From contig NC_080395.1 in assembly GCF_030265065.1 (NCBI RefSeq), positions 6,115,501-6,179,500 of the forward strand: a stretch of 64,000 nt of DNA. Reading direction: 5' to 3'. Both the position numbers and the translations under genes were made by a program. The DNA comes from Corythoichthys intestinalis (lineage: Eukaryota; Chordata; Actinopteri; Syngnathiformes; Syngnathidae). Under the pieces are notes generated by a model. It ran no database searches and had not been told where the DNA came from. It was given only the letters and a program-made list of their open reading frames with translations. Shown here piece by piece: positions 32,101 to 42,626 of the stretch. Within the stretch, counting starts at the first letter, position 1. Each line of letters begins with the position of its first letter.

Positions 32101-35100
32101 AGGAAGTGATGCAATATGTACAGGAAGTGAACCCGAAATGCTCCCAATTAATAGGAAGTGACCACCAAATACCTCCAAATCAATAGTAAGAGACCTGATA
32201 TTAACAGGAAGTGACCCAAATGGTCCCAAATCATCAAGAAGTGACCCTAGAATGCCTCAAAACCAATAGGAACCCAACATTTACAAGAAGTAGCACTGAA
32301 ATGCCTCCAAATTAAATGGGTAGTGACCTCAAAATGCCCCCGAATCAACAGGAAGTGACCGCTGATGGCCTCAAAATCAGTAGGAACCCAACATTTACAG
32401 GAAATAGCCATGAAATGCCCACAAATCAACAGGAAGTGATGCAATATGTACAGGAAGTGAACCTGAAATGCTCACAATTAATAGGAAGTGACCACCAAAT
32501 ACCTCCAAATCAATAGTAAGAGACCCGATATTAACAGGAAGTGACCCAAATGGTCCCAAATCAGCAAGAAGTGACCCTAGAATGCCTCAAAACCAATAGG
32601 AACCCAACATTTACTAAAAGTAGCACTGAAATGCCTCTAAATTAAATAGGTAGTGACCACAAAATGCTTCCAAATCAACAGAAAGTGACTTGATATATCC
32701 AGGGAGATACCCTGGAATGCCTCAGAACAATCAGAACAGGAAGAGGCCCTGAAATGTCTCAAAATCAGCAGGAAATGACCGAATATGAATGGGAAGTGAC
32801 CTTCAAATGCCCCCAAATCAACAGGGAGTGACCCAATACGAATGGGAAATGGCCCCGAAATGCCTACAGATCAACAGAAAGCAGAACAGTAACAGAAAGT
32901 GACCCGCAAATCCCCCGTACTAACAGGAAGTAGACCTAAAGTAAACAGGAAGTGACCCCTGTCATACACTTGTGTGCTAGGAAAATGAAGACGGCACATT
33001 TTTCAACAGGTTGACAGAATTTTGATGTATCCAATTTTTTCTCCAGCGTCATCTTATTGCCGTATTTTTCGGACTATAAGTCGCTTTTTTTCATATTTTG
33101 GCTGGGGGTGCAACTTATATTCAGGAGCGACTTATGTGTGAAATTATTTACACATTATGATATCATTTCACATGTTATTTTGGTGTTTTAGAGTGACACT
33201 GATGGTTTGGTAAACTTTTTAGCATGTTGTTTATGCTATAGCTATCTGAATAACTTAATAGCTATGGCCACGTTCGCGTTCTGCCTTTGGCAATGTGTGT
33301 TCAATCGTATTAATGAGTTTTTTTATATTGAAATGTATGCTTTTAGTTTGTGGCGCTTTCACGCCCAATTGGGGGCGCACTCGCACTTGTTTACGCGAAG
33401 AAGAGCGCTGATACGCCAGAAGAAGACGGACAGCTATGCAGAGTTTGAGCGAGTGGGCGAGAGAGAGAGAGAGAGAGAGAGAGAAACACGGCTGCAAACC
33501 TACATTCATGGTTTATGCTTGTAAAATATCTCTACAGAGGCAACGCCTGTGTGTATCATCTTTTCTGTTGTTGTTGTGTGTTTTCCACATGCGATCGGAC
33601 ACTTAGAGCCAGTTGTGTGGTTGTTTGAACCATGTGCTAATCCTAGCGAACGCATGCTAACGGTTTGTGTCATTGCTGTAATAGCAGCTAATTATCATTT
33701 ATTTACGTTGATGCGAACTTGTTTGGTGTCGAGGACGAAATTGATTTGTATTATTTCTATTGTTAGTTTCACTCTTCAAATGATGGTGTCATAACGATGG
33801 CCAAAATAAAGTCAGCAAATTATGCGGATGTCAAGCATCGTCATTTGGGAGTTTAGCTCGCTGTATAGCCAGGACTGAGCCGTAGCGTCCTGGTGAGGAC
33901 AGTATATTTGCATTTCGTTGTTCATGCATCATGTAACACTATTAGTGTTGCAACGATTAATAAATTAACTCGAGTATTCGACTAGAAAAAAAGATTCGAA
34001 TTGATTTTTGCTGCTTCGCGTATTCGTTTAAAGTGGCGTTGTAATGGTTTGTTTTTGAAAGTGTTTGCATTTTCATTGATTTGGGTGGATACACTGCCCT
34101 CTATTCTGCCATATTTTACATGGCCAAAACCAGCTGTTCCCTGTTAAGACCAACATAAGATAGTTGTTTGTTTGAGCTAATGTTTTTTAATCCATTGCAA
34201 TTTAGTTTAAAGGTATATATAGCCAGTTTTTGTGGGAATATGTGTCTGAACCATTTTAGGGCATTGTAAAAAAAAATATTTTATAGCATTTTAGCTAGTG
34301 GACTTTTGCTATGTAAGTTAGCCAATTGTTCTTTTGTTGTACTATGTAGACCCTTATTATATGTATATATTTTTTTTTATACAGTTTGAGGCCCAGCTCA
34401 GGTATTTTATTTTTTTCATGTTTATCTGATTGCTCGATTATTTGAACTAACTAGTTCATCGATTAATCGACTACTAAAATAATCAATAGCTGCAGCCCTA
34501 AACATTATCATATCTACACTTATTCAGCATGTTCTCTAATGTATTTTTATATTAAATTTAGGGCTGTCAAAATTATCGCGTTAACGGGCGTTAATTAATT
34601 TTTAAAATTAAATACGTTAAAAATATTTCAGTCAATTAACGCACATGCCCCGCTCAAACATTAAAATGACATCAGTGTAATGTCCGCTTGTTACTTGTTT
34701 TTTGGTGTTTGGCGCCCTCTGCTGGCGCTTGGGTCCAAATGATTTTATGGGCTTAAGCAGATTAAGAAGATTGAAAATTTTACAAATTTTAATAAAACGA
34801 AAACATTAAGGGGGTTTTTAATATAAAATTTCCATAACTTGAACTAACATTTATCTTTTAAGAACTACAACTTTTTCTATCCATGGATCATATAAGAGAA
34901 TGTTAATAATGTTAATGCCAGCTTATTTATTGTTATAATAAATACAGTACTTATGTACCGTATATTGAATGTATATATCCGTCTTCTCTCCATTCTAACA
35001 ATAATTTACAGAAAAATATGGCATATTTGATAGATGGTTTGAACTGCGATTAATTACGATTAATTTTTAAGCTGTAATTAACTCGATTAAAAATTTTAAT

Positions 35101-38100
35101 CGTTTGACAGTCCTAATTAAATTGCCTTTCAAGATGAAATATCTGTTCGATGTGTTGGATTTCATCAAGTAAATTTACCCCAAAAATGCGACTTATGTTT
35201 TTTTTCCTCTTCGTTGGGCATTTTATGGCTGGTGCGACTTATAGTCCGAAAAATACGGTAGACTGGCGGTCAAACGTTTTGACCATTCAGTAGGATGAGA
35301 AAGTGTCTCCAAACTTTTGAGCGGCGACCTATTTAACCTGACACGTCTGCTTGTGGTCGCAGGAACGCCAGGAGGCGGAGAAAATGTTCAAAGGCAAACG
35401 CGGCGCTCAGCTGGCGAAGGATATCGCCAAGCAGAGCAAAACGTGAGCGCGGCCAGCGGGGCGTGTCTCCTATTTGACTGGAGGACAGATACTACACTGG
35501 GGTCAGAGTCACGAAGCGGGCGGTGGCCAACGGGGCTAACTGGGCTTATTCCCTCCTCGCAGGTTCACGCCCGGAATGGCGGCGCAGCTGGAGAAGAAGA
35601 GGACGGGCCCGTCGCAAGCTGACGTCCAAGCCATCAAGGTAAAACCCAGCAGTCTTTTTGGTTTGATATTGACCATCGCTGCGTTCGTCGGCTTGTATAG
35701 AAATGGCCTGAATGGGTGCAGCCAGACGATTAAGAGGAAGTTGTGTAAAGTCAAAATGAAGTGACCCGGGTATGGGTCCAGGGAAGCATCTGGGCCGCGC
35801 CCTTGCGCCATTTTCGCATTTTGACAGCCACTGGTGCAACTTTGTAACTCCACTGCGCCAGCACTGGCACAAGTCTATTACGATTAGCCCCTAAAGTTAA
35901 CCCTTTAACACCGAACGTGTCGGATGCGACACGTTTACGCATATCATCTTTGAAGCCTCGTAACGCTGTAATTACGTCACCCACGTGCCCCTGGTTGCTC
36001 TCGTTTGAAAGTACGGAAGTTGATGTCCACACCAGTTTTTATTTGAAGTCAATCGACCAAGAAAAACGGGAGATAATGTCATTTGAGTTTTATAGTTTTA
36101 TTGCACTCATAAATGTGCATTAAAACGCTGCATGGACCATGTATCTATCTCCATATTTCCATCATTTCTTGTCCTTTTTCAAAACCGAAGCAGCACAAAA
36201 GACTACATATCCCAAGAGCCGTTCTGATGTCAAGAAGGACGAACCGAATGTGATCATTTTTAATAAATTTCCGAACGAGGCGCCAACTAATGAAAGGCAG
36301 GCATGCCACGCAAGCAACGGCCGGTTAGTTTGAGCGAGCGACTTTGAAACGTGCAGAATGAATCGAAAACTAAATTTAGCGCAAGCTAATGCATTATTTC
36401 ATCAACTAAAGGAATAGGATGAGCTCTAATTGTCATTGTTTTCCTCGGATCAGTCGGCGTCTCAGCGAGTAGAAGTGACAACAGCGCGCAAACGGCGGAT
36501 GAGTAGGCTGTGTGACGTTGTATGTGACGCAGCTTAGTGACATGTTCAAAAACAAAACTTTATTGAGTGCGCAAACAAACAAAAAAAACTATTGGGTCGC
36601 ATGCCTGAAAAAATTTGAATTGAACTGAACTACTTGTCAATATTTTTGAAAATGCTTTTTTTTTTTCAATGTTATTTTTTCTTCACTACGAATCTTTTCA
36701 ATTTTTATATAGATGTGTGTTCGAGAAGCTTGATTGCATGTACATATATACCTTTGATAAGGTGATGGGTACAATACCTAACTTCACAAAGAGATATCCT
36801 CCAAACCAGGGGTGCTCAAAGTTTTTTGCTCCAAGATCTACTTTTAAATGAGACAACCTCCCGCGATCTACTTTAATAGAGGAGGGTGAACTAAAAAAAA
36901 AGAAAAACATTTAAATGTACAGTTACAGTAATTATGCTTTGTGAGCAACATATGAGGTTATGTTGCTCACAAAACACAAATAACTGTGTACATTTAAAAA
37001 AATATAAATAAAAAATGGACGGTAAATTATGTTTGCTCACATAATTAACTATGTACATTTAAAAAAACAACAACAAAAAATATATATATATTTTTTAATT
37101 ATAATTTTTTTTTTTTTATGCTGCGAGCTACCCACACTAGCGTTGCGATCGACTGGTCCAAACCCTTGTTGTGTTGTGTTGGATAATATATATTTTTAAA
37201 AAATTCTATTTTGCACTGTATATAACATGTTTTGACCATAGTATGTGTGAAGGCCAAAAACGCCTATTACCATAGCTGCTGTTTGTGTTGAATTGTCAAA
37301 CATAAAACCAATCAATCTTATTTTTTTCTACTGAATGTTTATCCTAGCAAGTTAAATAAATAATATCAAGCTTCAAAACGGTTGGTCGAGCATGTTTGGT
37401 TGTCATTGGGACTTCAACATTACAAATTTTGAAAAAAGATTTGGGGATTTTTTTTGTCTTTTTGGGTCCAAAATGTGGATTAAAGTTGGTCAGTGAAAAA
37501 AACAACAGTTTGGACATGAAGTTCAAGGTATCCTGAAAAAAGGGACCCAACTTGGCCATTGTGAACAATTTTTTCTTTGAAATATAAAGGCAACATCAAA
37601 GGCATGCAAATTCGGCCAAAATAGGCTTAGGTGTTAAAGGGTTAACATGAAGTGACAAAGAAGTAGCCCAAATTGAACAGATAGGCCGGTATTGGCCAGT
37701 ATCGGATCGGAAGTGCAAAACAATATCGGTATCGGATCGGAAGTGTAAAAACCTGGATCGGGACATCCCTAATATTGAGTATTGAATATGTGTATTTTTC
37801 TGTTGTACTTACACAATATTAAGACGAGTGTCTTCCCATAAAAGCAAGAAAATATAAAGTCTTGTGGTTTATGGAAGTGCATTCATTCTTAGCTGGCTGT
37901 CGGGCTGTGCAGAAGTGAAACGCACTGTTTTGTTTGTCATTATGAAAAATCTGGTGGGATCAAAGGCAAAATCTATGTTGAATCCACCACTAGTTTTTAA
38001 AAAAAAAAAAAACCTCCAGGTGTTCAAAAAACTTCACACACAAAAATGGTTTGCAGCAGAAGCTAAACGTGTGTCATCTGTCAATCAGAACGCCATCGCT

Positions 38101-38356
38101 AAAGCGACGTCTCTGGCTGAGGTGGAGCGCCTAAAAGGATTGCTGCAGGCCGGACAAATCCCGGGACGCGAAGCGACGCAAGGTTGAAAACGCCGCATCG
38201 TACTGCGCTCTCCCCGATCATCCGGCTGACTACTGTTCTTCTGCTCGTGTAGATGGAGCGGAGGAAGAAGAAGAGGAGGAGGAGGAAGAAGGGCGGACGG
38301 ACGCTCAAGGGCGAGAGGAGAACATGGAGGTGGACGCTCACCTCAACGGATCGTGA
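26184..38356 (+). CDS. snrpa1: U2 small nuclear ribonucleoprotein A' (SNRPA1), complete
   Basis: Leucine-rich-repeat protein of the U2 snRNP. It binds U2B'' and U2 snRNA stem-loop IV and acts in branch-site recognition in the nucleus. Nine exons: 26184-26265, 27374-27521, 27604-27682, 29974-30020, 30105-30207, 35363-35442, 35563-35638, 38089-38182 and 38253-38356. All have GT-AG borders and phases agree, giving 270 codons against 255 in human. It starts MVKLSAELIEQAAQYTNPVR and contains LDLRG, IDFSDNEIRKLDGFPLLKRL, LRNPVTNKKHYRLYV, RVLDFQKVKLK and MFKGKRGAQLAKDIA. The tail LAEVERLKGLLQAGQIPGRE is followed by about ten Glu residues and ends LNGS as in human. No damage is seen. The introns hold large minisatellites and transposons. 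Confidence 0.97.
26690..27260. repeat. GGAAGTGACC minisatellite, SNRPA1 intron 1
   Basis: Degenerate tandem units of about 30-36 bp carrying (A)ACAGGAAGTGACC and AAATGCC(CC)AAAATC. It ends about 110 bp before exon 2. Confidence 0.85.
27825..29870. repeat. GGAAGTGACC minisatellite, SNRPA1 intron 3, near-perfect 33/34-bp arrays
   Basis: Three sub-arrays stand out. At 28350-28530 there are 33-bp units with GACTCTGGATTGCCCCC. At 28680-29030 there are at least nine nearly identical 34-bp units with GACCCGGGGAATGCCCC. At 29150-29540 there are 33-bp units with GACTCGGGAATGCCCCC. The flanks are more degenerate. Because 33 is divisible by three and 34 repeats in 102, long ORFs appear on both strands; they are artefacts. 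Confidence 0.95.
30490..32965. repeat. GGAAGTGACC minisatellite, SNRPA1 intron 5
   Basis: Units of about 30-36 bp (ATGCCCCCAAATCAACAGG, AAGTGACC) with longer-range copies: AATGCCTCAAAACCAATAGG recurs at 31841, 32251 and 32581. It is more diverged than the intron-3 array. Confidence 0.92.
33943..34500. mobile_element. hAT-type MITE (TAGTGTTGCAACGATTAAT), 558 bp
   Basis: Ends TAGTGTTGCAACGATTAA and (inverted) TAGGGCTGCAGCTATTG, flanked by AACACTAT and AACATTAT (7 of 8). Subterminal ACTCGAGTATTCGACT and ATTAATCGACTAC blocks are typical of this fish MITE type. Confidence 0.75.
34559..35115 (+). mobile_element. hAT-type MITE, family 1, 557 bp
   Basis: TAGGGCTGTCAAAATTATCG and (inverted) TAGGACTGTCAAACGATTA, with a perfect ATTAAATT duplication (34551-34558 and 35116-35123). 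It has the same orientation as the 5174 copy but a shorter interior. Confidence 0.85.
35901..37641. mobile_element. TTAA-target element with CCCTTTAACACC ends (piggyBac-like), non-autonomous
   Basis: CCCTTTAACACC at the left and its exact inverse GGTGTTAAAGGG at the right, each next to TTAA (35897-35900, 37642-37645). CCC ends plus TTAA are the piggyBac signature. No transposase is visible. A second MITE (36807-37168) lies inside. The element is in SNRPA1 intron 7. Confidence 0.65.
36807..37168. mobile_element. Small MITE (CAGGGGTGCTCAAAG...)
   Basis: Left end CAGGGGTGCTCAAAG and right end (inverted) CAAGGGTTTGGACCAG. The interior has AGATCTACTTTTAA and CCTCCCGCGATCTAC and is A/T-rich. This looks hAT-like, but no duplication could be recognised. 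Confidence 0.5.
37680..37771. mobile_element. hAT-type MITE, family 2, one end
   Basis: Repeated TATCGGATCGGAAGTG ending in GGATCGGGACATCCCTA, the inverse of the family-2 terminus at 11345. Only about 90 bp remain. Confidence 0.6.
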
Positions 38357-38403
38357 ACATGTTTCTGGTCTTTTGGTTTGGACTTTTATCGTGCAAAAAT
38401 GAC

Positions 38404-38409
38404 AGTAAA
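38404..38409 (+). terminator. SNRPA1 variant polyadenylation signal AGTAAA
   Basis: AGTAAA lies 48 nt after the stop codon and is followed by a T-rich stretch. It is the only hexamer of this type close to the stop, so the 3' UTR is probably very short. Confidence 0.4.
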
Positions 38410-39108
38410 GTTGAATTTTTTTTTTAATCTTGCAGTCTGGCAAATGAGTTTGTCACTAGCAGACCTGGCGTCCAATCATCCTTCTGTGTTCAATTGAAAT
38501 GAGTCACTAGCAAATTTACATTGATCAAATCATAATAATTTTTATCATGCAAATAAGCTAGTTACGACTTGATTTTGAGGTCAACTCATTGGCTATAGTG
38601 GGAAAGTTTCCCCTACCAATATGGCCGCGCTGAGCCTACCATAAATGGCAGCTACTGAGTCAATAGCAGATATTTTTACATTGATCAAATTTGTAAGCTA
38701 GTTAGGACTTGATTTTAATGTCAACTCATTGACTTTGGTGGGAAAGTTGCCCCCACCAACATGGCTGCGCCGTGGCTCCTTAAATCCCAGATACCATTGA
38801 TCAAATTATAGACCCTACTCACGTGACGTCACAGCCACGCCCCTGCACCATGTTGTCCGTATACTCGTCATGTTAATGCATTAGCACTCCGTAAATTCCT
38901 CCTGTTATGGCGTGTTTTTCTGCTCGTTAACATTAATAATCAAAAGGGTGAAGTCGTGTGTGGCGGTTGGTTGCAAAAACAGAAGATAGACGGAGATACT
39001 TGAAGTTTTACCCGGAGAGGAGAGCGAGATGGACTGCTGCAATTCGATGAGAAAACTGGGCTCCAAACGACTACCACAGATTATGTAGTAGTCATTTTAT
39101 ATCTGGTA

Positions 39109-39712
39109 AGATCAATCAATCAATCAAATTTATTTATATAGCCCTTTACAAAACCCGAAAGGCCCTCAAAGTGCTTTACAACAAAACATGGCTCAAGATA
39201 AATAAAAGGCAGGAAAATATTATACAATGACATTTTACAAAATAAAACAAAGAGCGCATCGCAATAAAATTCCAGCGAGTAAAACAATAAAACCGATAAC
39301 ATCGAAAAAACATTAAAAAAGCCCTTAAGCTAATAAAACCAGGCTATCCTAATCTTTGTAAAAGGCTAGTCTAAAAAGGTGTGTTTTTAGCCGAGACTTA
39401 AAAAGACCTACATCCGTGGTGGTGCGGATTTCGGGGGGAAGGCTGTTCCACAGCCTGGGGGCAGCAACCGCAAAGGATCGGTCTCCCCACTGTTTAAGTT
39501 TTGACCTTGGAACATCTAAAAGAAGCTGGCCGGTCAAGCGAAGAGTCCTGCCAGAGTTACGAAAAGTTAAAATTTCCGATAGATAAGATGGAGCCTGGCC
39601 ATTAATAGAATTAAAAACAAACAGTAAAAGTTTGAAATCAATTCTAAAATGGACTGGAAGCCAGTGGAGTGATGATAGCACGGGGGTAATATGCTCACGT
39701 CTAGGTGTACCT
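39109..39712 (-). mobile_element. L2-like LINE 3' end, 5'-truncated, nested in the THAP element
   Basis: The minus strand encodes REHITPVLSSLHWLPVHFRI, DFKLLLFVFNSINGQAPSYL, WGDRSFAVAAPRLWNSLPPE and GLFKSRLKTHLFRLAFYKD with a stop, the standard C-terminus of L2-type proteins, in one open frame. The 3' tail has the (TTGA)n-type end at 39109. GTAAGAT flanks both sides, a 7-bp target duplication. This is the best-preserved LINE of the window. Confidence 0.85.
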
Positions 39713-40079
39713 GTAAGATGCATTTAATATATATTTAGAGGGTTTTGGGCTGACAACCACAATTAAGATCATTGCTAGGCTAATCGCCGACAACATACAC
39801 TCAGACGTTGTGAATGAACTACCTGAAAATATATAATTATAAGGGGATAATCAGACAGCTGTCATACAATTAATTTACAATTTCACTATTGAGGTCAAAA
39901 GCCCAAAAATAAATTCAACTAGGGACAATCTGGAGTAGTGCTATCGCACTTCATATTTATTACATATTATATATGTATGTAGTGAGAGTGCTATCGCTAA
40001 ACCATATAAACATTAAAAGCCCTAGCTCCATTGACAAATGACATGAAATACATTAGACTTGACAGTGGATGTTAGCAAG

Positions 40080-40450
40080 AACAAAAGATTTTGAATTGAA
40101 AATTTCGTAACTCACCTTCCGAGCACAAGATTCCTGCCGAATTTTCGTGTACGAGGACCTGTTTCACCCAACCAGCAACGTAGCATTTATAAGCCTCCAA
40201 GCTCTTAAAGTTTTTCAAACTTTCGTGATAATAGGCTGATTTTGTGTGGACAAGATAGTTGTAAATATCAGGGTCAGGCAAAGATGGGGAAGACAGCGGG
40301 TCGAAAAACATTGATTTTGGCATCAAATACGGATCTGGCGAATGGATAAACTGAAGCTTTTCCACGTAAAGCCTTTTATGCAACGCATCCAATGAGTTTA
40401 CAGCGTCAGATAACACCGGGGCTTCCATGAATTGCTCTATAACTTGCACG
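40080..40450 (-). pseudogene. Unknown transposon ORF exon, second copy
   Basis: MEAPVLSDAVNSLDALHKRL, DPYLMPKSMFFDPLSSPSLP, DIYNYLVHTKSAYYHESLKN, FKSLEAYKCYVAGWVKQVLV. It is the same protein as at 17725-18060 with single-residue differences and a short deletion near SLPDPDI. Two independent copies in one frame support former coding function. It is part of a non-autonomous element. Confidence 0.5.
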
Positions 40451-42533
40451 ACTAATTGAAAAAAATGAGAATAGGTCTAAAAAATAGGTACAATATGGCG
40501 GCCGGATACAGCGACACGTCATTTTGTGACGTAGGTGAGTAGGGTCTATATAAGGGGAAATAAGCTAGTTAGGACTTCATTTTCAGGTCAACTCATTGAC
40601 TTTAATGGGAAAGTTGCCCCTACCAATATGGCTGCGCTGAGCCTACCATAAATGGCAGCTAGACCCCGGTGACGCTACAATATATATGCTCACTCGCCAC
40701 CCTGTGGTCTGGGGTGTGAATTACAACCTGTCAAAATGACGGACGGACTTCAGTTTTTTCCATCACCGTTTTAAAAAACCGGTCAACGACGGAAAATATT
40801 CGGTTAACGCGACCCCTGGCCTTGAGCCTACCATAAATGGCAGCTACTGAGTCAATAGCAGATATTTTTACATTGATCAAATTTGTAAGCTAGTTAGGAC
40901 TTGATTTCAATGTCAACTAATTGACTTTGGTGGGAAAGTTGCCCCCACCAACATGGCTGCCTCGAGGCACCTTAAATCCCAGATACCATTGATCAAATTA
41001 TATTTATAAGGGGAAATAAGCTAGTTAGGACTTCATTTTAATAGTAACATATTGACTTTGGTGGGAAAGTTGCCCTTACCAACATGGCTGCCTAAGACTC
41101 CGTAAATGGCACCTATTGAGTCAATAGCAGATGTTTTTACATTGATCAAATATTTTATTAGCTAGTTAAGACTCATTCAACTCATTGACTTTGCTGGGAA
41201 ACTGTTCCCTACAAACATAGCCGCCCTGAGAACCCATCAATGGCAGCTACTGAATCAATAACAGGTGCATTGACATAAATAAAATGAAAAAAGTTAAAAT
41301 TTCAATGTCAACGCATTGACTTTGCTGGGAAAGCTCTCTACCAACATGGCCACCCTGTGGCCTGGTCAATTGCAGGTGCTTTTAATTGATCAAATTTTAT
41401 TTTTTATAAGGAAAATAAGCTAGTTAGGACTTAATTTTGAGGTTAGCTCACCGACTTTGGTGAGAAAGTTGTCCCTACCAACATGGCCGCCAGCAATGGC
41501 AGCTGCTGAGTCGAAATGCGTTTTTAACTGATAAAATAGTAACCTTTTTTTTTAAAGGAAAATAAGCTAGTTACAACTTGATTTTGAGTTCAGTTTATTG
41601 ACTTTGATGGGAAAGTTGCCCCTACCACTATGGCCGCCCTGTGGCCTGGTCAATTGCAGGTGCTTTTAATTGATCAAATTTTAATTTTTATAAGGAAAAT
41701 AGATAGTTAGGACTTAATTTTGAGGTTAGCTCACCAACTTTAGTGAGAAAGTTGTCCCTACCAACATGGCCACCAGCAATGGCAGCTGCTGAGTCCAAAT
41801 GCGCTTTAACTGATAAAATTGTAACCATTTTTTTCAGGAAAATAATGTAGTTACAACTTGATTTTGAGGTCAGCTCATTGACTTTGATGGGAAAGTTGCC
41901 CCTACCAGCATGGCCGCCCTGTGGCCTGGTCAGTTGCAGGTGCTTCTAATTGATCAAATTTTATTTTTTATAAGGAAAATAAGCTAGTTAGGACTTAATT
42001 TTGAGGTTAGCTGACTTTGGTGAGAAAGTTGTCCCTACCAACATGGCCACCAGCAATGGCAGCTGCTGAGTCAAAATGCGCTTTAACTGATGAAATTGTA
42101 ACAATTTTAATGAGGAAAATAAGTGAGTTACAACTTGATTTTGAGGTCAGTTCATTCACTTTGATGGGAAAGTTGCCCCTACCAACATGGCTGCCCCCGA
42201 GACCAATTTGGTCCAGTGTACCTTATCAATGACTGCTTTTAAATTTGGCGGGATTTGTTGTCCTGTCCAAAATTTACAGACACCTGGGAAAAAATATATA
42301 TATATACTGCTCGTGAAAATATTTTAAAAGGGCCACATTGGTCATTTTTATGTTAATTTAGTGAAAATATATTTTAAAAAGTATAATTTTGTGGAAATTT
42401 TTATTTTGAAAGTACCCAGGAATAGAGGAAAACACCCTTTCGACATGAACTGAAAAAGGCATTTTTTTTTTCATAAAAAATCGATTCTGTAGACTTAACC
42501 TAGAACCTAGAAAAACATTTTAAGCAAGACCAT

Positions 42534-42539
42534 TTTATT
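42534..42539 (-). terminator. NOB1 polyadenylation signal AATAAA
   Basis: TTTATT on the plus strand is AATAAA on the minus strand, about 88 nt after the NOB1 stop codon (42627-42629). Confidence 0.6.
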
Positions 42540-42626
42540 GTAATGTAGGGCAAAACATGGAACAAAGTATATATATATTTTTTTCTTTCCTGAATGCAAA
42601 AATGCTGGCAAAAGAGGGAGGAGTCT

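Larger units (their letters stand above)
33060..35258. mobile_element. DNA element with TIR CCGTATTTTTCGGACTATAA, containing two hAT MITEs
   Basis: Left CCGTATTTTTCGGACTATAA (then GTCGC) and the same sequence inverted at 35234-35258. This is a widespread fish repeat. Inside are hAT MITEs at 33943-34500 and 34559-35115 and a (GA)n run at 33458-33484. The remaining sequence (33200-33930) has no intact gene. I cannot assign the superfamily. Confidence 0.7.
38811..40546. mobile_element. THAP-domain DNA transposon with TATA target duplication, copy 2 (reversed)
   Basis: GACCCTACTCACGTGACGTC at the left and GACCCTACTCACCTACGTCA (inverted) at the right, between TATA at 38807-38810 and 40547-40550. 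A neighbouring satellite unit shows the unoccupied site. It contains a THAP relic on the plus strand (about 38950-39105, frame broken) and the ORF partner on the minus strand (40450-40080), facing each other. A LINE is inserted in it. Confidence 0.72.
38550..42240. repeat. ACCAACATGGCCGCC satellite, about 125-145-bp units (block A)
   Basis: Units carry TTGACTTTGGTGGGAAAGTT, GCCCCTACCAACATGGCCGC, ATGGCAGCTACTGAGTCAA and ATAAGCTAGTTAGGACTT. The ATGG core recurs near 38612, 38755, 40625, 40950, 41090, 41215, 41343, 41480, 41627, 41761, 41907, 42040 and 42182. A THAP element (38811-40546) and a short unassigned insertion (about 40660-40815) interrupt it. It fills the SNRPA1-NOB1 intergenic space. 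Confidence 0.92.

Noticed and set aside
33255-33524. ORFs with SLSLSL or RERERE runs
   Set aside because: They arise from the (GA)n microsatellite inside a DNA element.
35536-35872. Minus-strand ORFs across SNRPA1 exon 7
   Set aside because: Antisense shadows of the exon and its intron flanks.
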